From: a virus
IMG/VR virus record: IMGVR_UViG_3300023254_000002
Span: 1 to 40,887 of that record
Strand: one strand, 5' to 3'
Length of the DNA: 40,887 nucleotides
Below the pieces are notes generated by a model. The model was given only the letters and a program-made list of their open reading frames with translations. It was not told the origin of the DNA and made no database searches. The translations under genes were made by a program, and so were the position numbers. This document shows, piece after piece, positions 8,339-15,283 of the stretch; position 1 is the stretch's first letter, and every line of letters begins with the position of its first letter.

Positions 8339-8540
8339 CATAAGTTAAGTTATACATTTTGTTAGATTTACCAGAACTATCCTTATATTCACTCAGCTCA
8401 AATATGAGCTTACCTATTTCTCCCAATTTATTAGCCTCATCCTCAATATCTCTTAGTACATTCTTATGCTCTTTCCCTGTCCACTCAGCGATATCCTTTG
8501 ATGTATATTTCTTGTCTTGATTTAATTTAATTAATTCCAT
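8322..8540 (-). CDS. truncated Rha N-terminal domain, copy 3
   Basis: A 72-aa reading frame that holds only the winged-helix part of a Rha protein: TSKDIAEWTGKEHKNVLRDI, then FELSEYKDSSGKSNKMY at the wing, then NLTYDGIKI and stop. It lacks the coiled coil and the C-terminal module. Its start and leader are the same sequence as for the full gene at 7659-8306. It may be a decayed copy or a short functional DNA-binding protein that competes with the full-length paralogue; the sequence cannot decide. The wing residues differ again from copies 1 and 2. Confidence 0.6.
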   Translation of the reverse strand: MELIKLNQDKKYTSKDIAEWTGKEHKNVLRDIEDEANKLGEIGKLIFELSEYKDSSGKSNKMYNLTYDGIKI

Positions 8541-8572
8541 ATTATCCCTCTTCTTTCATATTTTAATTCCAT
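8436..8572. repeat. 137-bp direct repeat B (partner 8202-8338)
   Basis: Second copy of the tandem duplication. It begins within the truncated Rha frame and ends at the last codons of the small membrane protein at 8563-8700. Confidence 0.9.
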
Positions 8573-8700
8573 GGATTGGTGTACATACAAATTACAGTAA
8601 ATATCAAAGCAAAAAGACTAGCACTGATTAATACTTTTTGACGATAATACATTGCGATTGTATAGGTTACTATTGAACATATAAATCCTAATATAAGCAT
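8563..8700 (-). CDS. small membrane protein, 45 aa
   Basis: Short gene between DNA polymerase and the Rha copies. The product starts MLILGFICSIVTYTIAMYY and, after RQK, continues with a second hydrophobic stretch (LISASLFALIFTVICMY), so two membrane segments are likely. AAGGAAGAG, the last codons of the polymerase gene, lies just upstream of ATG 8700, giving a strong ribosome-binding site and translational coupling. I do not recognise a family. A two-segment protein this small could be a superinfection-exclusion or holin-like protein, but nothing in the sequence settles that. Confidence 0.6.
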   Translation of the reverse strand: MLILGFICSIVTYTIAMYYRQKVLISASLFALIFTVICMYTNPWN

Positions 8701-8705
8701 TTTTA

Positions 8706-10607
8706 TCACTCTTCCTTCATATAATATTTTGAACTAAACCCTTCACTCCTGAGTACTAAACCTGGTGCCCATTCAATGTTTTTATTCATTATGTATTTCA
8801 TATTGTCAACTTGATTACTTACAGTCACACAACATATTTCGTCATGGATGTGCATTGCTATATCAAAACCCACATTTGATAAATTAATTAAACTTTCAGC
8901 TAAACAATCACGTGCGACCGCTTGTGTGATGTTTTCTACAAATAAACCTCCCCAGGCAGGTTTTGTTTCCCATTTTTTAGTAGTTTGGTTTACCCCTTCA
9001 TATGTTATTTCATTGTTTTCAACTTTTGCTCTAAGGTATATGAGTGGTCTTCCCGAAGGTAATGTGATAATTAGACACCCTTTGGTTTTTCTAAACTTTA
9101 GATAAAGATACTTGGTTGGTATCCCAGTTTGTAAAGTATGTTTTATACAATTTTCAACCTCTTTCCAAAATTTTACTATCCTTTTATTAGCATTTCTCCA
9201 ATAATCTACAATTACCTTAGCTTTGTCATCCTCAAAGTCAGGAGCAAAATTTTGTATAGCCCTGATACCTCCACCGTAACCACATGCCAGTACAGCGGTC
9301 TTTCCCATAGAACGTTGTTCTTTTGTTACATCTTCCAATTTAACATCAAACATTTTTGAGGCTGTGGCTTCATATATTTTACCATCACCTTCAAATACTT
9401 CCATAACCCATTTTTCATTTGCGAGCCAGGCCAAAACTCTAGCCTCTATTGCGGAAAAATCAACTATAGAAAGTACATAATCCTCTTCGGGTATAAAAAC
9501 AGTTCTTAATAATTGTGATAATTCAAAAGGTGTTTTCTCTGTGATTTTAGCTGTACCATTTTTATATGATTCTCTTATACTATCTAAGTCTTCACCCAAT
9601 TTATTTTTTGGTAAATTGTGTATTTGGACTTTTCGCCCACTCCAACGACCTGTTCGTGAAGCCCCCAAAAATTGTAAAGTATTATGAAGAGAACCATTAT
9701 ATTCTGAATTTAACATTGTAATATATTTTTTTATTGAAGTTTTACTTAACTGTTGTCTTAGATCAAGCACTCTACATACATCCTTATCCTGTGCGAACAA
9801 GACTTTCAGTGAATCGATCGTATCTTTTGTAAGGCTGTCAACTTTGAAATTTGTTCTTTCCAATATCCAAGCTTTAAGTTGTGCCACACTGTTTGGATTA
9901 GATAAGCCTGTTATGATTCTTGCTTCATCCATACATAATTCTGCATGAGAAACAGAATAGTAAATCGCTGACTCTACTAATTGCTTATCTATTTTTACAC
10001 CTCTAGCATTTATTTTTCTGTCAAGTACACATAATCTTTTTTCAAATTCAGAGGGTTCTACCCACTCCAATTTTTTATAGAGTTCATATTCGACAGCCAC
10101 GTCTTGACCACAGTATTCTTTAAAAGTATCCCACTTAATTAAATCATGTTCCGGTAAATTTCGTGTTCGCCCACCATTTATTTTAGTAGCTTTGCAAGGC
10201 TTAGAAAAATATTTTATTAGTAGTGTGCCCTCATCCATTTTTTGGTTTGGTAATTTCAATATTTTAGCTACATCTTTCAAAGACCCAGGGAGTCCAGCTC
10301 TATAGCATTGTAACATTGTACATTCCCATTCTTCATAATTAAGTTTATGTCTTAAATAAACAGATAAGCAAGTTATTTCAAAAGTAGCATTATGCGCAAT
10401 TTTTAAATAATCAGGACTTAAAATTATATTAATTATTTCTTTAGGTATTTTAGTTTTCATTAGGTCTATAATTTTTATATCACCATCATCTATTTTGTAG
10501 GCTAGTAGTAAAATTTTAAAGGATTCGTGATTAGCGTATTTCATTACTGTACAATTTTTTAAGTCCAGTTCGCAAAAAGTTTCTATGTCTAGATGTATTT
10601 TTTTCAT
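8706..10607 (-). CDS. family A DNA polymerase with 3'-5' exonuclease domain
   Basis: Replicative phage DNA polymerase of family A (633 aa). The N-terminus carries exonuclease motif I (HLDIETF, residues 4-10) and later exonuclease-type motifs (HNATFEITCL; YCGQDVAVEYELY). The polymerase half has motif A (IVDFSAIEARVLAWLA), motif B region (GKTAVLACGYGGG) and motif C (MHIHDEICC). Length fits the short family A enzymes of siphoviruses and podoviruses. The start must be at or near 10607 because motif I begins at residue 4; the gene therefore overlaps the HTH gene upstream by 77 bases, unusually long. The family A type makes protein-primed replication unlikely. Confidence 0.97.
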   Translation of the reverse strand: MKKIHLDIETFCELDLKNCTVMKYANHESFKILLLAYKIDDGDIKIIDLMKTKIPKEIINIILSPDYLKIAHNATFEITCLSVYLRHKLNYEEWECTMLQCYRAGLPGSLKDVAKILKLPNQKMDEGTLLIKYFSKPCKATKINGGRTRNLPEHDLIKWDTFKEYCGQDVAVEYELYKKLEWVEPSEFEKRLCVLDRKINARGVKIDKQLVESAIYYSVSHAELCMDEARIITGLSNPNSVAQLKAWILERTNFKVDSLTKDTIDSLKVLFAQDKDVCRVLDLRQQLSKTSIKKYITMLNSEYNGSLHNTLQFLGASRTGRWSGRKVQIHNLPKNKLGEDLDSIRESYKNGTAKITEKTPFELSQLLRTVFIPEEDYVLSIVDFSAIEARVLAWLANEKWVMEVFEGDGKIYEATASKMFDVKLEDVTKEQRSMGKTAVLACGYGGGIRAIQNFAPDFEDDKAKVIVDYWRNANKRIVKFWKEVENCIKHTLQTGIPTKYLYLKFRKTKGCLIITLPSGRPLIYLRAKVENNEITYEGVNQTTKKWETKPAWGGLFVENITQAVARDCLAESLINLSNVGFDIAMHIHDEICCVTVSNQVDNMKYIMNKNIEWAPGLVLRSEGFSSKYYMKEE

Positions 10608-11013
10608 AGAATTTTTCCTTTCTTTTTAGTACTTTTGAAACGTTTTGAGTGGTACAAAATAGAGCTATCGCCATTTCTTTTTTAGTGCATTTATCATGTT
10701 GCATCTTATCAAGTTTTATATACATTTCTGTTTTTCGCATAAAACTTTTTAAAGTTTCAGTACTAAGGAGCTTGAATTTTTTAGTTATTTCTTGCTCAGA
10801 ATAACCTTTTTTCAACCAGTATTTAATAAATATATAGTCTAGTATTGTTAAGTCTGCTATATTTTTTCTTCGAACCCGTATTGAAGTTTTAGCCAGACAA
10901 TCTATACATTCTTCAGGTATATCACAATTAAGACATTTTTTGATAGTGTCGTTATCGTCTATGTAGGAATCAAATCTATAACCTGTAAAATATTGTTTTG
11001 TTTGTTTTAACAT
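10531..11013 (-). CDS. helix-turn-helix protein with a CxxC pair, upstream of polymerase
   Basis: Protein of 160 aa with a cysteine cluster (KKCLNCDIPEECIDCLAK, residues about 25-42) that could bind zinc, followed by two helix-turn-helix-like segments (GYSEQEITKKFKLLSTETLKSF and KKEMAIALFCTTQNVSKVLKR). It looks like a sigma-like or early regulatory DNA-binding protein, but I cannot name a family. Start ATG 11013 follows AGGTGGTG by a good spacing. The end overlaps the polymerase gene by 77 bases in a different frame. The start region is tandemly duplicated upstream and abuts an omega-RNA-like element. Confidence 0.75.
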   Translation of the reverse strand: MLKQTKQYFTGYRFDSYIDDNDTIKKCLNCDIPEECIDCLAKTSIRVRRKNIADLTILDYIFIKYWLKKGYSEQEITKKFKLLSTETLKSFMRKTEMYIKLDKMQHDKCTKKEMAIALFCTTQNVSKVLKRKEKFYEKNTSRHRNFLRTGLKKLYSNEIR

Positions 11014-11070
11014 TCTAATCACCACCTGTAAAAAAGGGTTTTGTTTGTTTTAACATTCTAATCACCAGCT
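10985..11070. repeat. 43-bp tandem duplication of the HTH gene start region
   Basis: Two adjacent 43-bp units, 10985-11027 and 11028-11070, match at 39 of 43 positions. The lower unit holds the ribosome-binding site, ATG and first codons of the HTH gene. The upper unit is a near copy that would encode only a 13-codon peptide beginning MLKQTK. Each unit ends (minus strand) in TTTTAC, and the upper unit begins exactly at the base after the GTTCAC end of the IS605-like element. Confidence 0.92.
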
Positions 11071-11178
11071 GTGAACTACTCACCACTTTAGAAGTGGGAG
11101 CTTCTTGCTTCATAGAAGTTGTTACTTACCAACTGTCTCCACAAGCTTGAATTCGGGCTATCCCAGCCCTACTAATTC
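11071..11178 (-). ncRNA. orphan IS200/IS605 right-end / TnpB omega-RNA-like element
   Basis: On the minus strand this region ends in AAGTGGTGAGTAGTTCAC, preceded by GAAGCAAGAAGCTCCCACTT and, further up, GTGGAGAC. From memory this matches the conserved 3' end of IS200/IS605 family elements, where the TnpB guide RNA (omega RNA) scaffold lies. Predicted stems: GGGCT/AGCCC, GTTG/CAAC and CCCACTT/AAGTGG. In TnpB systems the guide is the sequence directly after this end; here it starts AGCTGGTGATTAGAATG. No tnpB or tnpA gene is present in the window, so this is an orphan, a MITE-like remnant or a domesticated RNA. It lies in the leader of the HTH-polymerase transcript. Confidence 0.55.
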
Positions 11179-11193
11179 CATCATTTTTTTTAC

Positions 11194-11238
11194 AAATGTA
11201 ATATTATAAGCTTGGTTATCGCTAATAATATTACATTT
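11194..11238. other. 13-bp stem, 19-base loop inverted repeat
   Basis: Perfect arms AAATGTAATATTA and TAATATTACATTT enclose a 19-base loop. No T-run follows on either strand, so it is not a typical terminator. It lies just upstream of the omega-RNA-like element and overlaps a possible -10 box, so it could be an operator, a leader RNA hairpin or the left end of the transposon remnant. Confidence 0.7.
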
Positions 11239-11257
11239 AACAGTTAAAAATAAACAA
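11228..11257 (-). promoter_or_regulatory. possible promoter for the HTH-polymerase transcript
   Basis: On the minus strand TTGTTT and TAATAT are separated by 18 bases, directly after the terminator of the upstream gene. The -35 match is partial. Transcription from here would place the omega-RNA-like element in the 5' leader. Confidence 0.35.
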
Positions 11258-11293
11258 AAGGGTAAACAATTTATGCTTATCCTTTTGTTTATT
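11249..11293 (-). terminator. stem-loop terminator after the DUF2815 gene
   Basis: A 13-bp perfect stem (AATAAACAAAAGG with CCTTTTGTTTATT) around a 19-base loop starts 15 bases after the stop of the ssDNA-binding protein gene and is followed on the minus strand by ATTTTTAAC. It probably ends the transcript coming from the packaging and sugar genes. Confidence 0.65.
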
Positions 11294-11307
11294 GAAAAAG
11301 TGCTTAA

Positions 11308-11883
11308 CTACATCTCTTCGGTGTCGGTTTCTGTCTCAACTACGTCAAAATCTTCTTCTGCCGTAGCACCACCCCCTAATCTTTCACCATCTGCTAACTT
11401 TTGTATATTTCCGAGTCCAACAGCTATACCTTTTGATTTACCACTAAATGCATAAAATTCTAAAGAAACCCTACCATAGCAACCTGAATATAATGCATCT
11501 TGATCTATAATTCTATTAAGCGAAGAATCTACAACACCTGGTTGTCTAACTGCATTCGCATTTAAAAACCATTTGTTTTTATACAATTCTTCTCCGGCTT
11601 TTTCCTCATCTGTGTCACCACACCTAAGCGGTAATTTTAAATCTTTTGGTATTATTCCTTTTTTATTTGCTAATTTAGTTTTTCCGGTTTCAATTGCGGC
11701 TGTTACAGCCTTCTCAATAGATGCTATAGTTTGCTTGTCTGTTTTATCAATAATTATTTGACATGAATATTTTGGTTTTAATCCAGCGGTTATGTCCTCT
11801 TCTGATTGTGGTCTAGTTTCCCACACATAAACATAACTTAATCTCACTTTGCCTGTTACAACTCTTGTAATTGATTTTCCCAT
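11308..11883 (-). CDS. DUF2815 family single-stranded DNA-binding protein
   Basis: Protein of 191 aa matching the phage DUF2815 family, an OB-fold ssDNA-binding group comparable to T7 gp2.5. Features: GKVRLSYVYVWETRP near the start, YSCQIIIDKTDKQT, an AIETGKTKLANKKG segment, FLNANAVRQPGVVD, and YSGCYGRVSLEFYAF. The last 18 residues are strongly acidic (EEDFDVVETETDTEEM), as in ssDNA-binding proteins that recruit polymerase and helicase through a C-terminal tail. AAAGGGG precedes the ATG. It lies at the head of the replication region. Confidence 0.88.
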   Translation of the reverse strand: MGKSITRVVTGKVRLSYVYVWETRPQSEEDITAGLKPKYSCQIIIDKTDKQTIASIEKAVTAAIETGKTKLANKKGIIPKDLKLPLRCGDTDEEKAGEELYKNKWFLNANAVRQPGVVDSSLNRIIDQDALYSGCYGRVSLEFYAFSGKSKGIAVGLGNIQKLADGERLGGGATAEEDFDVVETETDTEEM

Positions 11884-11898
11884 AATTTTATTCCCCTT

Positions 11899-12093
11899 TT
11901 AGAATGTTTTTTTTGTTAATGTTATTTTACAATTTGGTCTTTTATCATTTTTTTGTTTGTATTTGTTTTTTTCAACTTCTATACAGATTATGCCGTGATG
12001 GTTATTTCCTATTAATTCCAATAAATTTTTTATATCAATGCAACCTTGTATAGTACCTTTTTCTGTTTTCCATAATCCGCTTTCAATTTCCAT
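11899..12093 (-). CDS. small conserved-looking phage protein, 64 aa
   Basis: Sixty-four-residue protein with no signal or membrane segment, rich in lysine toward the end (KNKYKQKNDKRPNCKITLTKK). AAAAGG precedes ATG 12093. It lies 15 bases upstream of the DUF2815 gene, a common place for a small accessory replication protein. I do not recognise the family. Confidence 0.65.
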   Translation of the reverse strand: MEIESGLWKTEKGTIQGCIDIKNLLELIGNNHHGIICIEVEKNKYKQKNDKRPNCKITLTKKTF

Positions 12094-12096
12094 AAT

Positions 12097-12489
12097 TTAT
12101 CCTTTTCTTACTTTTTTTAAAAGATTAGCGATCTCATCGGATTTATCGTTTTCAGATATATTGTTTTCTTTTTGTGTTATTTTTCGCCTTAGCCATGAAT
12201 CAACCATAGTAAGTAAACTTTTCAGCCCTGTAGTAAAAGCCATTTTTGACATCATTTTTTTTTCAATCAAATCAGCTATTTGCAACACCCCAAATTCAAT
12301 AACTTCTGAATACTTATCATTATCAGTGTCATAAACACCATCTGCATAATTATTCCAATCGATTGTGTTTAATTGTAAATGTAATTGGAGTCCATGAAAT
12401 GTTGGAAAAAAATCAATGTCACAATTGTTTATATACCTACGTATTTCATCGCTTAATTCTTCAGCATTATTGAAAATTGTATTCACCAC
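12097..12489 (-). CDS. hypothetical protein, about 130 aa, with an unclear start codon
   Basis: Unrecognised protein with an acidic N-terminal half and a basic C-terminal tail (SDEIANLLKKVRKG). The start is odd: the only GTG codons at 12489 and 12486 lie inside the Shine-Dalgarno sequence AAAGGTGG, and an in-frame stop lies just upstream. An ATT codon 8 bases after the Shine-Dalgarno is in frame and could be the true start. It follows the GT-like gene by 7 bases and precedes the 64-aa gene by 3 bases, so it belongs to the same operon. Confidence 0.7.
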   Translation of the reverse strand: MVNTIFNNAEELSDEIRRYINNCDIDFFPTFHGLQLHLQLNTIDWNNYADGVYDTDNDKYSEVIEFGVLQIADLIEKKMMSKMAFTTGLKSLLTMVDSWLRRKITQKENNISENDKSDEIANLLKKVRKG

Positions 12490-12496
12490 CTTTTAC

Positions 12497-13663
12497 TTAC
12501 ACAATATTATTTGATAAATTATAATTACACTCTGCTAATGCCCCTTGTAGACTTTGTATTCTTGCAAGGTTCTGTTTTTTTGCATGCTCGTAACTTTTTT
12601 GATTTATGAAGTTGTTTCGGGCTTCTATAGCTAGTTTTTCTTTTATCTCTTTATCTTTTGCATTATATTGTTCTAATATTTGTGTTAATTTTGTATTTTG
12701 TTCTTCTAGCATTTTAATAAATGTCGGCTTATCTTTTGTTTCCAACAATTTTATTATTTCGTTATTCTTATTTTGCGTTATTTCTATTTTAGCTATATCT
12801 TTTGACATTTGTTGCGTTTGAGCATTTGTTGTATTTGATATAGCTTCAAAATTTTTAACTATTTGTTCCCTTTGAAAATCTAAAGTTAATGTTTGAGCAT
12901 CTAACTCGTTGATCTGATTTTTTATAGTTGTTATCCTCTGTTTTGTTAAATTACGAGATGAGTTATCTGTTTCAAAGCCATAATCCTTAGGAAATTTACA
13001 TAATTCTGATGTTTTTGGAATAAGCACTTTTATACCTTCTCCTGCCGCAAGACCTATGAAGAAATTACAGCTACAACGTTGGAATGCGTATTCACTAGCC
13101 GCCGCCATATCAACCCCAAAAACATGAATCTCTTTATACCCCATAGCAATAGTTAATGCTAGCAACCAAGAAATTTGATTGGTATATTCCGTGAAACTTC
13201 CACCAACATCATTAATAATAAATTTACTATTAATCCAATCTTTAATTTCTTGTCTGGGAAAAGCTATACTGCTGGGAAACTCATCATAATGTTTTTGCAT
13301 AAAAAGTGGTAATTTTGTTGTTTTTAGGAATTCGTGATGTTCTGTATAATTTCTACTGGGTGAGTAAGGGTCATGTATCTCTGACCACAAAGTAAACCTT
13401 CTGTTTGTAGCTTGCATATATAATTCATTTATCCCTATGATGTCAAAAGTTTCATCCGAATAGGGAGCTTCTTTCCAACTCGGAGCGAAACCTATAATTG
13501 CAACTTTTTCTTTGGTTTTTAACTTTTGTATTTCGGGTGGTAATATTTTTCCAATTACAAAAGTTTTATTCTGAGATAAGCTTGCTTTTTTTTCTTTTTC
13601 ATCATTGGTCAGTTTAAGGGCGCCTGTAGCTTTTAATTTTGTTTTCTTCTCGTCAATTGTCAT
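12497..13663 (-). CDS. phage protein resembling DUF115/GT-42 glycosyltransferases, with C-terminal coiled coil
   Basis: 388-aa protein. The N-terminal half has AIIGFAPSWKEAPY and IIGINELYMQ, then GGSFTEYTNQISWLLALTIA, MGYKEIHVFGVDMA and a short IPKTSEL strand. From memory the arrangement parallels campylobacter CstII sialyltransferase (GT-42): GNGPSLKE, RCNQFYF, then IALGYKEIYLSGIDF. The same protein family is common in phages without assigned function, and the GT-42 catalytic histidine is not evident. The C-terminal 150 residues are a long coiled coil rich in Q, K and E. GGAGG precedes ATG 13663, which overlaps the methyltransferase gene by 11 bases. With neuA, neuB and neuC in the same genome, a role in transferring the sugar is attractive but unproven. 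Confidence 0.55.
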   Translation of the reverse strand: MTIDEKKTKLKATGALKLTNDEKEKKASLSQNKTFVIGKILPPEIQKLKTKEKVAIIGFAPSWKEAPYSDETFDIIGINELYMQATNRRFTLWSEIHDPYSPSRNYTEHHEFLKTTKLPLFMQKHYDEFPSSIAFPRQEIKDWINSKFIINDVGGSFTEYTNQISWLLALTIAMGYKEIHVFGVDMAAASEYAFQRCSCNFFIGLAAGEGIKVLIPKTSELCKFPKDYGFETDNSSRNLTKQRITTIKNQINELDAQTLTLDFQREQIVKNFEAISNTTNAQTQQMSKDIAKIEITQNKNNEIIKLLETKDKPTFIKMLEEQNTKLTQILEQYNAKDKEIKEKLAIEARNNFINQKSYEHAKKQNLARIQSLQGALAECNYNLSNNIV

Positions 13664-14489
13664 TGAAAACCTCCAAATATTTTGAAATTGTGTCTTTGAG
13701 TTTTACATAATTTTTTATTTCAGGTAAACAATTTGATCTGTATTGTGTCCAATCTTTTTTATAAGGTTCACCTCTATAAAATAGTTTAAGATAAATTTTA
13801 CTACCCATTCTTTCATTGAATTCACCTTTGTCAATTTCTTCCCAACCTGCTTTGGTATGAGTCCTATAAAGTGAGTAGTTAGTAAAATGATAAATGTGAG
13901 CTCTAGAAAACCATTGGTCATTGGGCATTGTTATACTATTACTTATCAAGTTTGGCACAGATAAGTAAAGTGTTTTTGCTAAAGTACTTAAGTATTCTAG
14001 GAATTGAACTGGGTTATAAACGTGCTCTAATGTATTCATACAAATCAAATTATCGAATCGTAGAGGTCTATCCTGTTGTTCCAAAGATGGGTCTAGTGTA
14101 AACATAGGAGTACGAAAAGTTTTTTCCAATATACTTTGTTGTGTTAGACTACCACCTCCAACTATTAGTGTTGTACCCCTTAATGGTTTATCCTGATTTT
14201 GAATAAATTCTATCATATTAGTAGTATGAAGTACCACATCATACTCAGGGCAAGGGTACAGCTTACGATAAGGACTTATTCCATTTTGTTCTTTGTAAAA
14301 ATAGTCTAACGATTCTGCTGTCAATGGATTATACACTTGTGCAAGACCACAATCACACAATACATTAATTGTATGTATTGGTTTTCCCTCATCATCTTTT
14401 AATTTATTATTTTTTGTACTTACCCAGATTGTGTTTTCCAATGATAGATTTCTGCCACATAAAAAGCACTTGTGATTTTCGGTTTTCAT
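13653..14489 (-). CDS. SAM-dependent methyltransferase with N-terminal zinc-binding motif
   Basis: 278-aa class I methyltransferase of the kind found in sugar and O-antigen clusters. The N-terminus has a CFLCG / CDCGLAQVYNP pair of cysteine motifs (zinc-binding domain of the NovU/TylCIII-like group). The SAM-binding part includes GTTLIVGGGSLTQQ, DNLICMNTLEHVYNP and LYLSVPNL, followed by AHIYHFTNYSLYR. The likely methyl acceptor is a sugar or lipid-linked sugar. I start at ATG 14489, which overlaps the upstream stop (ATGA) behind AAAGGA; a longer in-frame start at 14525 would overlap the upstream gene by 40 bases. The first loop, GGGS, is a variant of the usual GxGxG. Confidence 0.78.
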   Translation of the reverse strand: MKTENHKCFLCGRNLSLENTIWVSTKNNKLKDDEGKPIHTINVLCDCGLAQVYNPLTAESLDYFYKEQNGISPYRKLYPCPEYDVVLHTTNMIEFIQNQDKPLRGTTLIVGGGSLTQQSILEKTFRTPMFTLDPSLEQQDRPLRFDNLICMNTLEHVYNPVQFLEYLSTLAKTLYLSVPNLISNSITMPNDQWFSRAHIYHFTNYSLYRTHTKAGWEEIDKGEFNERMGSKIYLKLFYRGEPYKKDWTQYRSNCLPEIKNYVKLKDTISKYLEVFNDN

Positions 14490-15283
14490 AATTCCATAAT
14501 TTCCTTTCTCAATTTTTCTAGACAATACATATCTGTTAATACTCTGGACTCATTACTTTTTCCTGAAATATGATTAGTTATTAAGCCTCTATTTTCAGAT
14601 ACTAAAATATTGAATTCTTTCTTTTGTTTTTTTGTATAACTTTCAGTAACATCAAGTGCAAACCCTTTTACTTTTTCTTTTTTTAAAGATTTTAAAAGGT
14701 CATCGGCATTCAAAACATTTGATCTAGAAGTATTAATTATTAAGGGTTTATTATTTTTTATAAAACCTAGTTTTTCACCATTGATAAAATTAGAATTATC
14801 TTCGGTATTATTGATGTGTATTGTTATGATATCTGCTATAGAAAAATAATATTTCATTTTGTGTAGGTTATGTTTGTCGATTCCCAAAATTTCACAATCA
14901 AAACCATTCAATAAAAATCTAAGTTGTGTACCCACTCTCCCCCTTGAGCCTAAAATACAAATTTGCTTGCCTCTTATTTCTTGATTCATTATTTTACTTA
15001 ATTGAAGTAATAAAGAAAGAGTATGTTCTGCTGTAGACCAAACGTTTTTAGCCAAGAAATCTTTATCGTCTAAAAAAATTATTTTATCAAATTCAGGTAA
15101 ATGCGATATGTCAGTCTGGGGGCAAACGACAAATTTTAAATTTGGAAAAGCTTCAGGTATACAAAAACTATTCATGTGAGTGTATATAATATCACAATCC
15201 AAAGTTGTAGTTGTAGTTATTCCTAAAAGTTCAATTCCTTTTTCAAATTCTTTAGTAGGTTTATTAAGAAATTTAATTTTCAT
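14486..15283 (-). CDS. D-2-hydroxyacid dehydrogenase-like NAD-binding protein
   Basis: 265-aa member of the D-isomer-specific 2-hydroxyacid dehydrogenase superfamily. The NAD-binding core is clear: VWSTAEHTLSLLLQL, GKQICILGSRGRVGTQL (Rossmann loop), DIITIHINNTEDN, PLIINTSRSNVLNADDLL with the substrate-binding Arg, GFALDVTE and TNHISG with the catalytic His. It is shorter than typical enzymes (about 310-330 aa), with the N-terminal substrate domain reduced. Coupled by ATGA overlaps to terminase upstream and methyltransferase downstream. Its position with sugar-type genes suggests oxidation or reduction of a sugar-acid intermediate. Confidence 0.8.
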   Translation of the reverse strand: MKIKFLNKPTKEFEKGIELLGITTTTTLDCDIIYTHMNSFCIPEAFPNLKFVVCPQTDISHLPEFDKIIFLDDKDFLAKNVWSTAEHTLSLLLQLSKIMNQEIRGKQICILGSRGRVGTQLRFLLNGFDCEILGIDKHNLHKMKYYFSIADIITIHINNTEDNSNFINGEKLGFIKNNKPLIINTSRSNVLNADDLLKSLKKEKVKGFALDVTESYTKKQKKEFNILVSENRGLITNHISGKSNESRVLTDMYCLEKLRKEIMEL

